Below are positions 46,463 through 57,418 of a DNA stretch of 64,000 bases, piece by piece. The first letter of the stretch is position 1. Every line of letters starts with the position of its first letter. Under the pieces are notes generated by a model. It ran no database searches. It saw only the letters and a list, made by a program, of their open reading frames with translations, and was not told the DNA's origin. The stretch spans positions 2,790,001-2,854,000 of the forward strand of contig WWBZ02000016.1 in the NCBI GenBank assembly GCA_011503125.2. Direction: 5' to 3'. The DNA is from Botryosphaeria dothidea (Eukaryota > Ascomycota > Dothideomycetes > Botryosphaeriales > Botryosphaeriaceae). Position numbers and translations under genes: made by a program.

Positions 46463-49400
46463 TCAAGCAACCGTAACAAAAAAATTCGTCTCGCCCTCCC
46501 CCGGCACCACCATCGTCCTCTTCACAATCCCATCCCCGACGGCCAGCCTCAACTTCTCCGCCGTCGCCGGACTCTCCAACACCAACCCTTCCACTCCCGC
46601 CTTCCCCTCCAATCCATTCCCTGCCCTCGCCGCCCTCACCGCCTCCCTCAGCGCAAAAAACACCGTCGCCCCCAGAAAAAGCGGCGGCTCGCCAATTCCT
46701 TTACTGCTCTGCACGCTCCTGAGGTGCTTCCACGTTAGCTTCTTACCCTCCCCATCGACCCTTAACATCGCAGCGTTGAAGATCTGCGGGATGTCGCTGA
46801 ACCCCGGGATCTTGTAGTTGCCGGGGCCCCTGGTGGCGAGCTGGCCGTCACGTGTCCAGAGCGACTCTTCGATGGTGTAGAGCCCGACGCCTTGCACGAA
46901 GGCGCCTTCGATCTGGCCGTAGTCGATGGCCGGGTTGATGGACTGCCCGACGTCCATGAGGATGTCGGTGCGCAGGATGGTGTGGTCTCCCGTGAGCAGG
47001 TCGAGCTCGACTTCGGAGACGGCGACGCCTTGGGCTGTTGAGGGGGGTCGTGCATTAGTATGGCTTTTTTCTTATTTTTCCTACATTTCTCGTTCTCTTC
47101 CATTTTCAAAAGGAAAAAAAAAAGGAAAGAAGGGTAGGCTGAATGAAAAGAGGAGGATTGAGACTCACTGAAATAGTAGTACATGTCTTTCACCTTGGCG
47201 ACATCGTACTCGCCCCACCGATACCCAATCCGGGGCATCTTCCAAAAGCCATTAGCAGCGAGGTTGACCCTATCCAGGTACGCAGCATGCGCAATCGTCT
47301 TGAACGGCGTATCTCTACCGAGCTTCTCCCAATACGGCTTCAACCGCGCGTTCAGCTGGTCGCACGCGTCCTTGACGGCCATGCCATTCAGATCACTGCC
47401 AGAGCTAGCCGCCGTCGGCGACGCGTTGGCGACCTGGTAGCTCTGGCTGTCCTGCGTGAAGATCGCATCCAGTGGCACGCCCAGTTCCTGTGCACACACC
47501 TGACACATCTTGGTGTACAACCCCTGCCCCATCTCCGTGCCTCCGTGATGTAGCAGCACGCTGCCGTCGGCGTACACCTTGACGTACGCGCCTGCCTGGT
47601 TGAGGTGTAGCGCCGTCGCGAAGCTCAGGCCGAACTTGGACGGGATCATGCTAATGCCACGCTTCTTCCACTTGTGAGAGGCGTTGAACTTTTGGATAGC
47701 CTTTTTCCGCGCCTCGAAGTCGGAGGATTTTTTCAGCTGGTCCAGCATCGTCGGAACGTGCCAATCCTCGTCGATGCGCTGCAGGAAGGGCGTGCGGTCG
47801 CCGATCTTGTACAAGTTCCGCACCCGCAACTCGTCGATGTCGAGTCCCGTCCCCTCGGCGATGGCGCTCATGATCTGCTCGGCGACGTACATGGCCTGGG
47901 GCCCGCCAAAGCCGCGGAAGGCCGTGTTGCTGTGGATGTTCGTGCGGCAAACGTGGCCCCTGATCCAGGCGTGGGGCGTGTCGTAGCAGTTGTCGAGGTG
48001 CGTGCAGCAACGGTCCATGACCGCGCCCGACATGTCCTGCGAGAAGCCGCCGTTGTTGTAGACGTCGGCATCGAGCGCCACCAGCTTCCCGTCCGCCGTC
48101 GTGCCGACCTTCCAGCGCACCTGGATTGGGTGTCTTTGTCCGCTGGTCATCATGTCTTCGTCCCGGTTCAGCATCGTGCGGACGGCACGCCCCTCTTTTC
48201 TGGCCGCGATGGCGCAGAGGCACGCGATGGGCACGCTGCGGGACTCCTTGCCGCCAAAGGCGCCGCCCATGCGCTTGACGCGCGCGTTGATGCGGTTGCT
48301 GGGCACACCGAGCACCTGGCTGACGAACTCTTGCGTCTCGGTCGTGTTCTGCGTCGACGACCACACCTCCATCGACCCGTCCTCGCGATGCGGGATGGCC
48401 AGCGCCGCGTTGGTCTCGAGGTAGAAGTGCTCCTGGCCGCCCATCCGCGTCACTCCTGAGAAGACGCGGTCGCACTGCGCAAAAGCCTCGTCCATGCGGC
48501 CCGCGAGCGCTGCGCCCTTCTTCAGCTGCTTGCCGTGCGGGAAGAAGCTGTCGGCCTCGATCGCCTCGTCGATGGTCAGGATGGCGGGCAGTTCTTCGTA
48601 GACGATCCGCACCGCCTTAGCCGCTGCTTGCGCCTGCGGCGCCGTGTCCGCGTAGACCATGCCTATCGTGTGGCCGTGGGACAGGACGACGCCGTCGGCG
48701 AAGAAGGTCTCGTCCTTCTTGACCGAGCCCCAGATGTTGGCCTCCTTGGGGATGCTGTACTTATCGACGTACCCGACCACGCCCGGCATCGCCAGCGCGG
48801 GCGTCCAGTCCACCTCGACCAGCTTCGCGTGCGCCTTGGCCGACAGCACCAGCGCGCCGAACAGCTCGCGCTCCTGCCGCTCCATGTCGTCGACGTACTG
48901 CGCCTCGCCCGTGCACTGCTTCAACGCCGACAGGTGCGGCACTTGCTTGCCCACCACGCGCTGCTCATGCGGGTTGTAGTCGTCGCGCGCGCCCGACGAC
49001 AGCTCGCGGTGGATTTCTCGGACGAGGTCTGCGTCCACGCTGCCCATCCCCAGCTCCGCCACCACCTCGTGCCAGAAGCGGAAGAAGAGCGAGAGCGCCA
49101 GCGCGCGCCGGTAGTGCGCCATGCCGCCGGGCACGCTGAAGCTGAGGTTGAAGTCTGCTGCCAGCGCGTCCAGGCCCGCTTCGAGCGTGGCGGACTCGAA
49201 CCACGTCTTGCCCGTCAGGGCCTCCTGGGCGCGCTTGGCTTCGACGGTGGTGGGCGCCATGCCGCCGTAGGCCAGGGTGGCGTGCGTCACGGCCCCTGAG
49301 GAATCGAGGCGGACGCGGAAGGCAGCGGTTACGATGGCGATGTCGTCGTCTTTTCGTTTTGCTTGCTTGTAGGCCTTTGTAACTTCTTTGGCATCTCCGG

Positions 49401-51063
49401 AGGGTAGCGGAATGCGCAGGTGGGTGATGACGGCGTCCGGAGGCAGGGCGGTGGTTCGGTAGCCGAGGAAGAACTTGGAGATTGGCAGAGCAACGGAACC
49501 CTCCTTTTGGCTTCGCACGATGACATCGGCTCCGGCAGCCATGAGGACTGGATTCGCATCCGATATGGGCGATGCTGTTGCGACGTTCCCGGCCAGGGAT
49601 GCCACGTTCCGGATCTGGCGGCCGGCGAAGTAGCGCAGCTGTTTGCGCAGCGCTTCCAGGGCCAGCGCCCGCTGCCCGAGCTTGCTGTACACCGTCTTGC
49701 AGACGTGCTCGAGCTCGGTGAGCGGGGTGTTGGCGCCCAGGCGGACCTGGGTCACGGCGTCCCATTCGGCCTCGGACTGCGGCAGCTTCGTCTCCTGCAG
49801 CTCCTCGATGTCGGACACATAGACCGACACGGCGAAGTCGGAGTTCTTGAATCGCACCTCGACCTGCACCTCGCTGGCGCCGCCGACGAGCTTGGCCGAG
49901 GGGTAGGCGCTCTTGAGCTCGACCAGCTGCGAGACGGTCGTCGGCCGGAACCAGATCTTCTTGTCGTTGCCGAAGCAGAGTGGCTTCTTCTCGTGCTTCC
50001 ACAGGGAGGGCGGGAAGATGAGCTCGGTGTCGGGCTGGTAAGGTTTGAAGTGGTATTGCGGGATGCCTTTTTCCGAGGCCGCCAGAGGTGCGGATAGTCC
50101 TGTCTCTCCCTTCGTGCCCTCTGGAGCAGATTCTCTGGATTTGAGGGGTTTTGCGTATTGCGTGCCGCTCACCACCGAATCCTGCCTTGGATGGTCCGTG
50201 ATCTTCGCTTTTGGAAGGGATGTATCAGGTTCTGTCAATGCGGAAGAGGAGGAGGATGACTTTTCGCTGTCGGATTCGTTGTTGCTGGAGGAAGGGCTCT
50301 TGTCTCTGCAGCATCCGCCTGGTCTGCCACACGAACCCTTTGCGGTCGATCCACAACCAGCCGAAGGCGATGCATCTGTGAGATCAATCTCGACTTCGTC
50401 TTTTTTGAAAGTCTGCTTCTGCGGTGCTAATCTGCCTTTTAGGTCCTCGGTGACGAATGTTTTTGCTGCTTGCAGGATGGGCTTGTAGCCGGTGCACCGA
50501 CACAGGTTTCCGTCGAGATGGCCCTCTCTTTCAATGTCGTCTTCTGATAGATGGAATTCCTGTGTTTCGGGGTTGTATGCATTCCGAACTAATGCATACA
50601 GAGACATGACGATTCCAGGCGTGCAGAAACCGCATTGGGAGCCATGAAGTTTGGCGATGCGCTCCTGCAGAGGGTGGGGGTTGTCGACGGTGCCGAGGCC
50701 CTCGACGGTAATCAAGTGCTTTCCATCAACTCCAACCAGGGGAAACAGACACGCGTTGACAGCGAGGTACTCGACTTTCTTGGTTCTTGGGGAAACCTTG
50801 GGTAAGCTGAGGACAACGGTGCAGGCTCCGCAGCCGCCTTCTCCGCAGCCAAGTTTCGTCCCTTTGAGGCCATGCTGAGCGCGGATGAAATCGAGCAGGG
50901 TCCAGTGCGGATCGGGGTCGCTGAGGTCTACTCTGGTGCCGTTGAGGTAGAAGCTGATAGTTGGAGAGGTGTAGGTGGATTGAATCAGCGGGGTCAGTGC
51001 TTCGGCGGCCGACAGCGAGACGGCGGGCTGTCGGGCCGCCTGTGGAGGCTTGGGAAGGGCCAT
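46463..51063 (-). CDS. hxnS: nicotinate hydroxylase-type molybdoflavoenzyme (HxnS; xanthine dehydrogenase family)
   Basis: Two exons on the minus strand, 51063-47169 and 47034-46463, with a 134-nt GT-AG intron (joined sequence YYYFTQGVAVSEVEL); 1488 aa. Domain order is that of XDH: plant-type [2Fe-2S] (LGCGEGGCGACTVV, about 71-84), the second [2Fe-2S] (GSQCGFCTPG and GNLCRCTGY), the FAD domain (LVGGASEV), and the Moco domain with QEHFYLE, NTAFRGFGGPQ, GGTEMGQGL and the catalytic Glu in IGEPPLFLGA. The substrate-pocket segment reads SFATALHLNQ, one residue longer than SFTVPFLNQ of bovine XDH, which points to changed specificity. Neighbours (OYE, imidase, two FAD monooxygenases, C2H2 regulator) match the hxn cluster, so HxnS (nicotinate to 6-hydroxynicotinate) is preferred over purine XDH. 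The linker (205-340) is long and Ser-rich with a Cys cluster. HxnS arose from XDH by duplication in Pezizomycotina. Confidence 0.85.
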
Positions 51064-51663
51064 TTGGGCTCTGTCTTCTCTCCCTTGCTCCTAGTTCGAC
51101 TTCGCAGCACCATCATCATCAGCTCTCAACTTGCACATGAGTGTGTTTGAGCACACAGACGACTTACATGACGGTTCTCAGACGTGCTGGTCGGATGGGG
51201 CGATCGTCCGGGAAATGTGCAACCTTCTCCCACCTCTGCCGCGACGCAGCGGATATATGAAGTCGGAGAGGAGCTGCACGTATCGCTATCGCCTCCTCTT
51301 CCCGACGTTAACCTTAGTTACTTCGCCCCTGTGCGACGCAGCCGACGGGAGCGGATCAGCCGCAGCCGGACAACCATTCATCGATCAGCACTATCAGCCA
51401 CCCGCTTACTGGACGCTAAACCATCCCCCTCTCCCACTCTTCCCACTCTGTATCCCATTCCCACTTCTCTCCACAGCGCGTCTGAAACTTCAATGCAGAT
51501 CACACCATTACGCCTGAATGACTTGCGAGACTTCCACAAGCTCATACAAGAACGAGTCAGAATGTCGCCGACCGACTTAATTTTTTCGCCCTCTCTTCCT
51601 CTCCGTCTCTGCTCCCTTCTTATACCTTAGTCGTCTTTCGCTCTAATTGCACCGAAAACAACA
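51064..51663. promoter_or_regulatory. bidirectional promoter, hxnS / hxnT
   Basis: A 600-bp spacer between diverging starts. Minus-strand HGATAR cores occur at 51286-51291 and 51391-51396, about the number expected by chance (1.8). A long pyrimidine-rich leader (51420-51480 and 51585-51620) precedes hxnT. No palindromic HxnR site could be assigned. Confidence 0.45.
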
Positions 51664-52976
51664 ATGCCTGCCCCAATCACGAATCCCAGCTTCCCGCCGC
51701 TCAAGGATACGGCGCTCTTCAAGCCGGTCCAGCTGGGCAAACTCGAACTCAACCACCGCGTCGTTCTGGCCCCTCTGACGCGCATGCGCGCGAAGAAGGA
51801 AAGCGATGGCATTTTCGTCCCGCACGAGCTCAATGTCGAGTACTACAAGCAGCGCGCCAGCAAAGGCGGCCTGCTCCTGACCGAAGCCACGGACATCTGC
51901 CACTACGTAAAAAATCCAAACGACGCCCTCCAACGAAAAGACCTCATTCACTGAACACCACCTTTTCACAGGCCAGCGGCTACCCAGGCGTTCCCGGCGT
52001 CTTCTCGCCCTCGCAGCTCGCCGGTTGGAAGCACGTCACCGACGCCGTGCACAGCAAGGGCGGCGCCATCTTCTGCCAGCTCTGGCACACCGGCCGCGCC
52101 TCGCCGCTGTCCTTCCGCGCCGGCGCGCAGCCCGTCAGCAGTGGCACGGTGCCCATCTCGGGCAACGCGCTCGACGGCACCGCGTACGGCGACAACCCGC
52201 CGCGCGCGCTGACGGTGCCCGAGATCCACGCGCTGACGGCCGAGTGGGCGGCGGCGGCGAAGCGCGCGGTCGAGCAGGCCGGCTTCGACGGCGTCGAGAT
52301 CCACGGCGCCAACGGCTACCTGCTCGACCAGTTCCTGCACGACAACGTCAACGCCGAGCGGGCCGACGCGTACGGCGGCTCCGTCGCGCACCGCTGCCGC
52401 TTCGTGCTCGAGGTCATCGCCGCCGTGGGCGCGGCCGTCGGCGGCGCGCGCACCGGCGTCCGCCTCTCGCCCTACAACTACTTCCAGGACACCAAGGACA
52501 GCAACCCCAACGCGCACTGGGCGCACCTGTGCGCGCAGATCGCGGAGCTGCCCGAGGACCGGCGCCCCGCGTACGTGCACATGGTCGAGCCGCGCTTCGA
52601 CGAGGTGCTGGACGAGGGCGCGAAGCTGGACGCGCTGGCGGCGTACACGGCGCATCCGGACGTCGAGGCCGAGGCGACGGCCAAGGCGTCGCCCAAGAAC
52701 AGCCTCGTGCCGTTCCGGCGCATCCTGGCCAAGGGCGGGGTCAAGTTCTTCGCGGCGGGCGACTACAAGCGCGAGAACGCGGCGCCGGTGGTCGAGGCGG
52801 GCGATGCGGATTGCGTCGTTTTTGGCAGAAGGTTCCTCGCGAATCCGGATCTGCCGAGGAGGCTGGCGGAGGGGTTGCCGCTGAATGAGTATGACCGGAC
52901 GACGTTCTATGGGGCGGATCCGCCGCAGAAGGGGTATGTGGATTATCCGTTCTTTGAGGAGGCGGTGGCGGCGTAG
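51664..52976 (+). CDS. hxnT: Old Yellow Enzyme-family NAD(P)H:flavin oxidoreductase, HxnT-like
   Basis: Two exons, 51664-51906 and 51972-52976, with a 65-nt intron; 415 aa. The FMN-binding TIM barrel is complete: LAPLTRMRAKKESDG near the N-terminus, QLWHTGRAS, the substrate-binding His/Asn pair in EIHGANGYLLDQFL, YGGSVAHRCRF, RLSPYNYF and VVFGRRFLANPDLP near the C-terminus. Family members reduce activated C=C bonds. In the hxn pathway HxnT is thought to reduce the hydroxylated pyridine ring. It is divergent from hxnS, so a shared promoter is likely, and hxnS and hxnT are also neighbours in A. nidulans. The coding sequence is extremely GC-rich. Confidence 0.9.
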
Positions 52977-53901
52977 AGGAGGTTTGTGGAGAGAGTTGAG
53001 CGGTGGGGATGGAAAGACGACCTTGCGAGAGATGCGATTAGAGAGCAGAATATAGACGGGCCCAGAGCAGCATCAAGAAGCTTCTCCGTTGACTAGCTAT
53101 TCGGTAAATTAACAAAGTTTTGCATCAACGTGCCCTGCCATGAGAGTTGAAGCAATTGGAAATACAGACATGACAGGACTATTTTTTGCATGTAGTTCAT
53201 TTGAATTATATCGCAACATGGTTGTTCAATTATTCGTCTTTGCTTGCTGTTTATGACATCTTTATTGCAGGAACTGAGCCGCCTGAGCGCTGTTTCTTCC
53301 TACGTCCTGCCAAGCTCACCTGCTCGAATAGCAAGTCAATGATTTCTTATGGCGTGAGGGCACGGCAGAAGAACGAGCAACCGATTCTCTGATATCTTGA
53401 GTCTCAGCCTATCTTTCATTTATCATCAACTCTTGGCATCGAGTGGGGACTCTTGTGCAAGCGATGCGGGGCAAGGGTCCGAGCGACGGGTGGAGCGGAG
53501 AATGCACGTCCCTGGCATGGAGCTATGACCACCAGGCCTGCCACACTCTTGATACTCTCTACGCTTATCAACAGTGGGGGGAAGAGTAAGTTTCCAGGGT
53601 TGTGCCCGAGGAGAGGGGCCCGAGGGTGACACGGGGGACAAGGTTCGAGGGCTGGTGAGAGATTGGCGCTTCAGTATCGAACTGCGCCGCCGGCGCGCTG
53701 CAGGCTGCTGCGTTCTACCCCGCCAGACTTCTGATCCGCTTTCCGGGAATTTTGTCTTGTGCGCGCGCCGATCAGTGGCAGCTTTCCTGCCCCTCCGCAG
53801 CTTCCTCTTTCCAACAGCTTCTTGTTTTTGCTGCCTTCTTCTGAGCTTTGCTGCGCCATTGACTTGCCATTGAGCATCTTCCACTCCATTCAGCCGCGAC
53901 C
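52977..53901. other. intergenic, promoter of the hxnM-like gene
   Basis: No gene recognised. HGATAR cores at 53409-53414, 53420-53425 and 53565-53570 (all minus), close to chance frequency. The left part is AT-rich and probably the hxnT 3' UTR. Confidence 0.4.
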
Positions 53902-55021
53902 ATGGGCAAGAAGCGCGTTCTCGTCAGCTACGGCGTCGACATCGACGCTGTCGCCGGCTGGCTTGGTTCGTACGGCGGCGAGGACTCGACGAGCGACATC
54001 AGCCGCGGTAAGACTCCACATCCTCTCCCTTCCTCGTGGAATCTTCATTGAGACTGACAAGCCCCGCAGGCATGTTCGCCGGCACGATCGGCATCCAGCG
54101 CCTCCTCAGGCTGTTCGACAAGTACAAAATCAAGGCGACCTGGTTCATCCCGGGCCACTCGCTCGAGACGTTCCCCGAGGAGTGCGCGGCGATACGCGAC
54201 GCGGGCCACGAGATCGGCCTGCACGGCTACTCGCACGAGAACCCCAAGGACATGACGTTCGAGCAGCAGCGCGACGTGCTCGACAAGACGTGGCGCATGC
54301 TGACCGACTTTGCCGGCAAGCCCCCTCGCGGCAGCGTCGCGCCGTGGTGGGAGGTCAGCCGCGAGGGGACGGAGCTCTTGTTGAGCTACGGCGTCGAGTA
54401 CGACCATTCGATGAGCCACAGCGACTACCAGTGCTACTGGCTGCGCACGGAGGACTCATGGACCAAGATTGATTACTCGAAGAAGGCGGAGGAGTGGATG
54501 AAGCCGCTGGTCAAGGGCAAGGAGACGGGGTTGGTGGAGATTCCGGGGAGCTGGTATATCGATGATCTGCCGCCGATGATGTTTATCAAGGGCGCGCCGA
54601 ACAGCCATGGTTGGGTGAGCCCGAAGGTGGTGGAGGAGCTGTGGATGGTGAGTGCACATGTTTCGGTGGCTTCTGAGGAGGCTTGAGGCTGACTGCCGAC
54701 AAGGATCATTTCGACTACTTTTACCGCGAGTACGACGAGTTTGTCTTCCCGATGACGATTCATCCGGATGTCAGTGGCAGGCCGCATGTCCTACTCATGC
54801 ACGAGAGGTGAGGCTACACTGATTGGACCATATTGATTTCGTAGCTGATTCTTTGCAGGATCATCGAACACATCAACAAGCACGAGGGTGTGGAATGGGT
54901 GACGATGGAGCAGATGTGCGACGACTTCAAGAGCAAGAACACACCAGTTCCCGGGGCTATGATGCCGACGCCGATTGAGGAGGTTCTGAAGAGATACGAA
55001 GCAAAGAAGGCTGCATCGTAA
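53902..55021 (+). CDS. hxnM: polysaccharide-deacetylase-fold hydrolase, HxnM-like cyclic imidase
   Basis: Four exons: 53902-54007, 54070-54647, 54704-54807, 54859-55021; introns 62, 56 and 51 nt; 316 aa. There is no signal peptide, so it is cytosolic and not a chitin deacetylase of the wall. It has NodB-homology landmarks: the Asp motif SYGVDID (D13/D15), [12 protein letters not shown], and [10 protein letters not shown] with H87 and H91. It resembles the HpPgdA-like/cyclic-imidase branch of carbohydrate esterase family 4, whose members open cyclic imides. In A. nidulans, HxnM belongs to the nicotinate regulon and, as I recall, opens the 3-hydroxyglutarimide (3-hydroxypiperidine-2,6-dione) ring. 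Cluster context supports this. The alternative, an allantoinase of the PuuE type, fits less well because the flanking genes are not purine-pathway specific. Confidence 0.85.
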
Positions 55022-55634
55022 TGTTAGGAGTACGAACTGACGGCTGCAATGGGATATCCGGGTAGTTTTACGTTTTGGGTGCCGTTGCTTTGAGATATAC
55101 TCTGTAGATGTATCAAGATATCGTTCATCGTTCTAAGACTTTCAATGCTCCAAATGTTTGGTCAGGACACATAAAGACACAAGTGAATTTTCCTCAGCCC
55201 TGGACGCGTCGGACGCGCCGGAGGACATGAGGCGAGCCGCTTCCGCGAGCCGATCGTCACGCTCCCTCCCTTCCATCCTACCCCACTTCTGCACTCTTGC
55301 TCCTCCTGCACAACCGACCATGAACCTTCTGGCGCCGGCCGATACTTCCAGCACTCTACCTATCGGGAGCCGCGTGCATGCGTGCGGCGCCAGAATGCTT
55401 ATTTCCGTACCACCACCGCGACCACCACTGTTGCGCCTGCATCCACCTTAGCCTGTAGTGATGTCAAGCGTGCCCTCCTGCAACCTCTCTTTCCTCGCAA
55501 ACGTATAGAGAGCTTTCAACTCGCAAATAATACAACCTCTTCACCTCAAGTCTCTTGAGCCGAAAAAGCCTTCTCTGCATCATCATCATCATTATCGTCT
55601 TCTTCTCCAAGCGTCTCATTTCTCCTCTCCCACC
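55022..55634. other. intergenic, promoter of the hxnX-like gene
   Basis: No gene. HGATAR cores at 55360-55365 and 55592-55597 (minus). A (CAT)n run sits at about 55578-55590 and a CT-rich leader just before the start. Confidence 0.4.
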
Positions 55635-57145
55635 ATGCCGCCCAACCCACCACCCCCCATCCAGCAAAAGATCGAACGCGATCCTAGCACCAAACTCAAC
55701 GCAAGCCCCCTCTCCCTCCCCTCTTCCTTCCCCTCCTCCAACTAACACCACCCCAACAGATCATCATCGTCGGCGCCGGCCTCGGCGGCCTCGGCGCCGC
55801 CATCTCCCTCCTCCTCGCCGGCCACGCCGTCACCGTGCTCGAGGGCGCCTCGCAGATCGGCGAGGTCGGCGCCGGCATCCAATGCCTGCCCAACTCGTCG
55901 CGCATCCTGCTGTCGTGGGGGCTGGGCCCGCTGCTGTCGCGCGCGCACACGCAGCCGCGCCGCTGCAACATGCTCGGCTGGAAGGGCAACGCGCTCGCGC
56001 ACATGGACTTCCACGCGTACGCGGCCGCGTGCGGCACGCCGTTCTGGGACTTTCACCGCGCGAACCTGCATGCGGGGCTGCTGGAGCGGGCGGCGCAGCT
56101 GGGGGCGGCGGTGCGGGTGGACGCGCGGGTGGTGGATGTCGTCGTGGTGGGGGACGGCGCCGAGTGCGTGTTGCAGACGGGGGAGCGGGTGGGCGCGGAC
56201 GTGGTGGTGGGCGCGGACGGGATCAACAGTCGGTGTCGCGAGATCCTGCTGGGCCGGGAGGACCCGCCGGTGCAGACGGGCGATTTGGCGTATCGGTTGC
56301 TGTTGAGCACTAAGGAGATGATGAAGGACCCGGAGTTGAGGGGGTTCGTAGAGGATCCGCAGGTAAATTACTGGATGGGGCCGGATGCGCATGCTGGTGA
56401 GTTTGCTTGTTGAAGGGATGTTTTGTGAGGGCGAGACTGACGGTGCGCAGTGAATTACGTCTTGAGGGGCGGCGAGCTGTTCAATATGGTGCTGCTTGTG
56501 CCGGATGATATGCCGGCGGGTGCTACGACGTTGGAAGGGAATGTTGAGGAGATGCGCGCGCTATACAAGGATTGGGATCCGCGCATCCCAAAGCTGCTGG
56601 CGCTTTGCGAGAGCGTGTATAAGTGGCGCTTGTGCATCAGGCCGACTTTGGAGCCCAGCTGGTCGGATCCTTCTGGGTCTTTCGTTCTGCTGGGAGACGC
56701 TGTGCATGCAACGCTGCCGTATTTGGCCAGCGGTGCTGGCATGAGTCTGGAGGATGCGAGCGTGCTGGGACTGTGTCTCGCAAAGATCAAAAACAAGAGC
56801 AAGGAGGAGAAGCGGAGAGCGCTGAGAGTTTACGAGAAGTGCAGGAAGGAGCGGACCGAGAAGGTGGTGCAGCGCGGTAATTTGCAGCAGCACCTGTATC
56901 ACATCCACGACGGCGAGGAACAGCGCGAGAGGGACAGGTTGTTTGCGGCTTGGAATGAGTATGAAGAGATGAAGAGGAGAGGGGAAAATCCAGACATCCA
57001 AAAGCTTGGTTTGATGCAGGGAACTGATCCGTTCCCGTGGAGGTTCAGTGGTGTCGGAGACTGGTTATTGACATACGACTGCATGAGGGATGTTGAAGCC
57101 AACTGGGGAAGTGAGGAAGAGGTCGTGGAGAGGGCAAATCTGTAG
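55635..57145 (+). CDS. hxnX: FAD-dependent monooxygenase, HxnX-like (6-hydroxynicotinate hydroxylase role)
   Basis: Three exons: 55635-55700, 55760-56396, 56451-57145; 465 aa. The first intron is of the rare GC-AG type: the donor is AAC|GCAAGC and a CTAAC branch site precedes the acceptor. No GT donor exists nearby, and the join gives an intact FAD fold, IIIVGAGLGGLGAA (G27-x-G29-x-x-G32). Later come VVVGADGINSRCR and the GDAVHATLPYLASGAGM motif typical of salicylate-hydroxylase/aromatic-ring hydroxylases. The likely reaction is oxidative decarboxylation of 6-hydroxynicotinate to 2,5-dihydroxypyridine, as known for HxnX and bacterial NicC. Without the context, salicylate hydroxylase would be an equally good name. 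Confidence 0.87.
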
Positions 57146-57418
57146 AGTAGGTCAATAGCTCGAATCCAACAATTCTGATGTCTTATAAACACTGACGTTC
57201 GTAGAGACCTATGGAAGCTCTCGCTAAGTTGAGAGTATTCATCAATTCTCACACCTGCCGTTTTTTCATCGTGTCCTTCTGTTGTTTTGCTCTTTCCGGA
57301 AGGAATCTCGGGCGTACCCTCATCATGTGCGTCATTCTTCCCAAGGCAGTCGCATGGCTCACCATGCAGAGGCATCTTCCCTGCACTTTTTATCCATCCC
57401 AATAGCAATCATCTCCCA
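57146..57418. other. short intergenic region
   Basis: The frames at 57211-57405 and 57287 onward are continuous with the next gene but have no evidence of translation upstream of 57419. Confidence 0.35.

Noticed and set aside
47651..50097. Long alternative frames within the molybdoflavoenzyme (both strands)
   Set aside because: Shadows of a conserved, uninterrupted coding exon.
46463..57145. Purine catabolism reading (XDH, PuuE-type allantoinase, HpxO-type urate hydroxylase)
   Set aside because: The enzyme families overlap, but the C2H2 regulator, OYE, 2OG dioxygenase and phenol-hydroxylase-type gene fit the hxn set better, and no urate or allantoin-specific gene is present.
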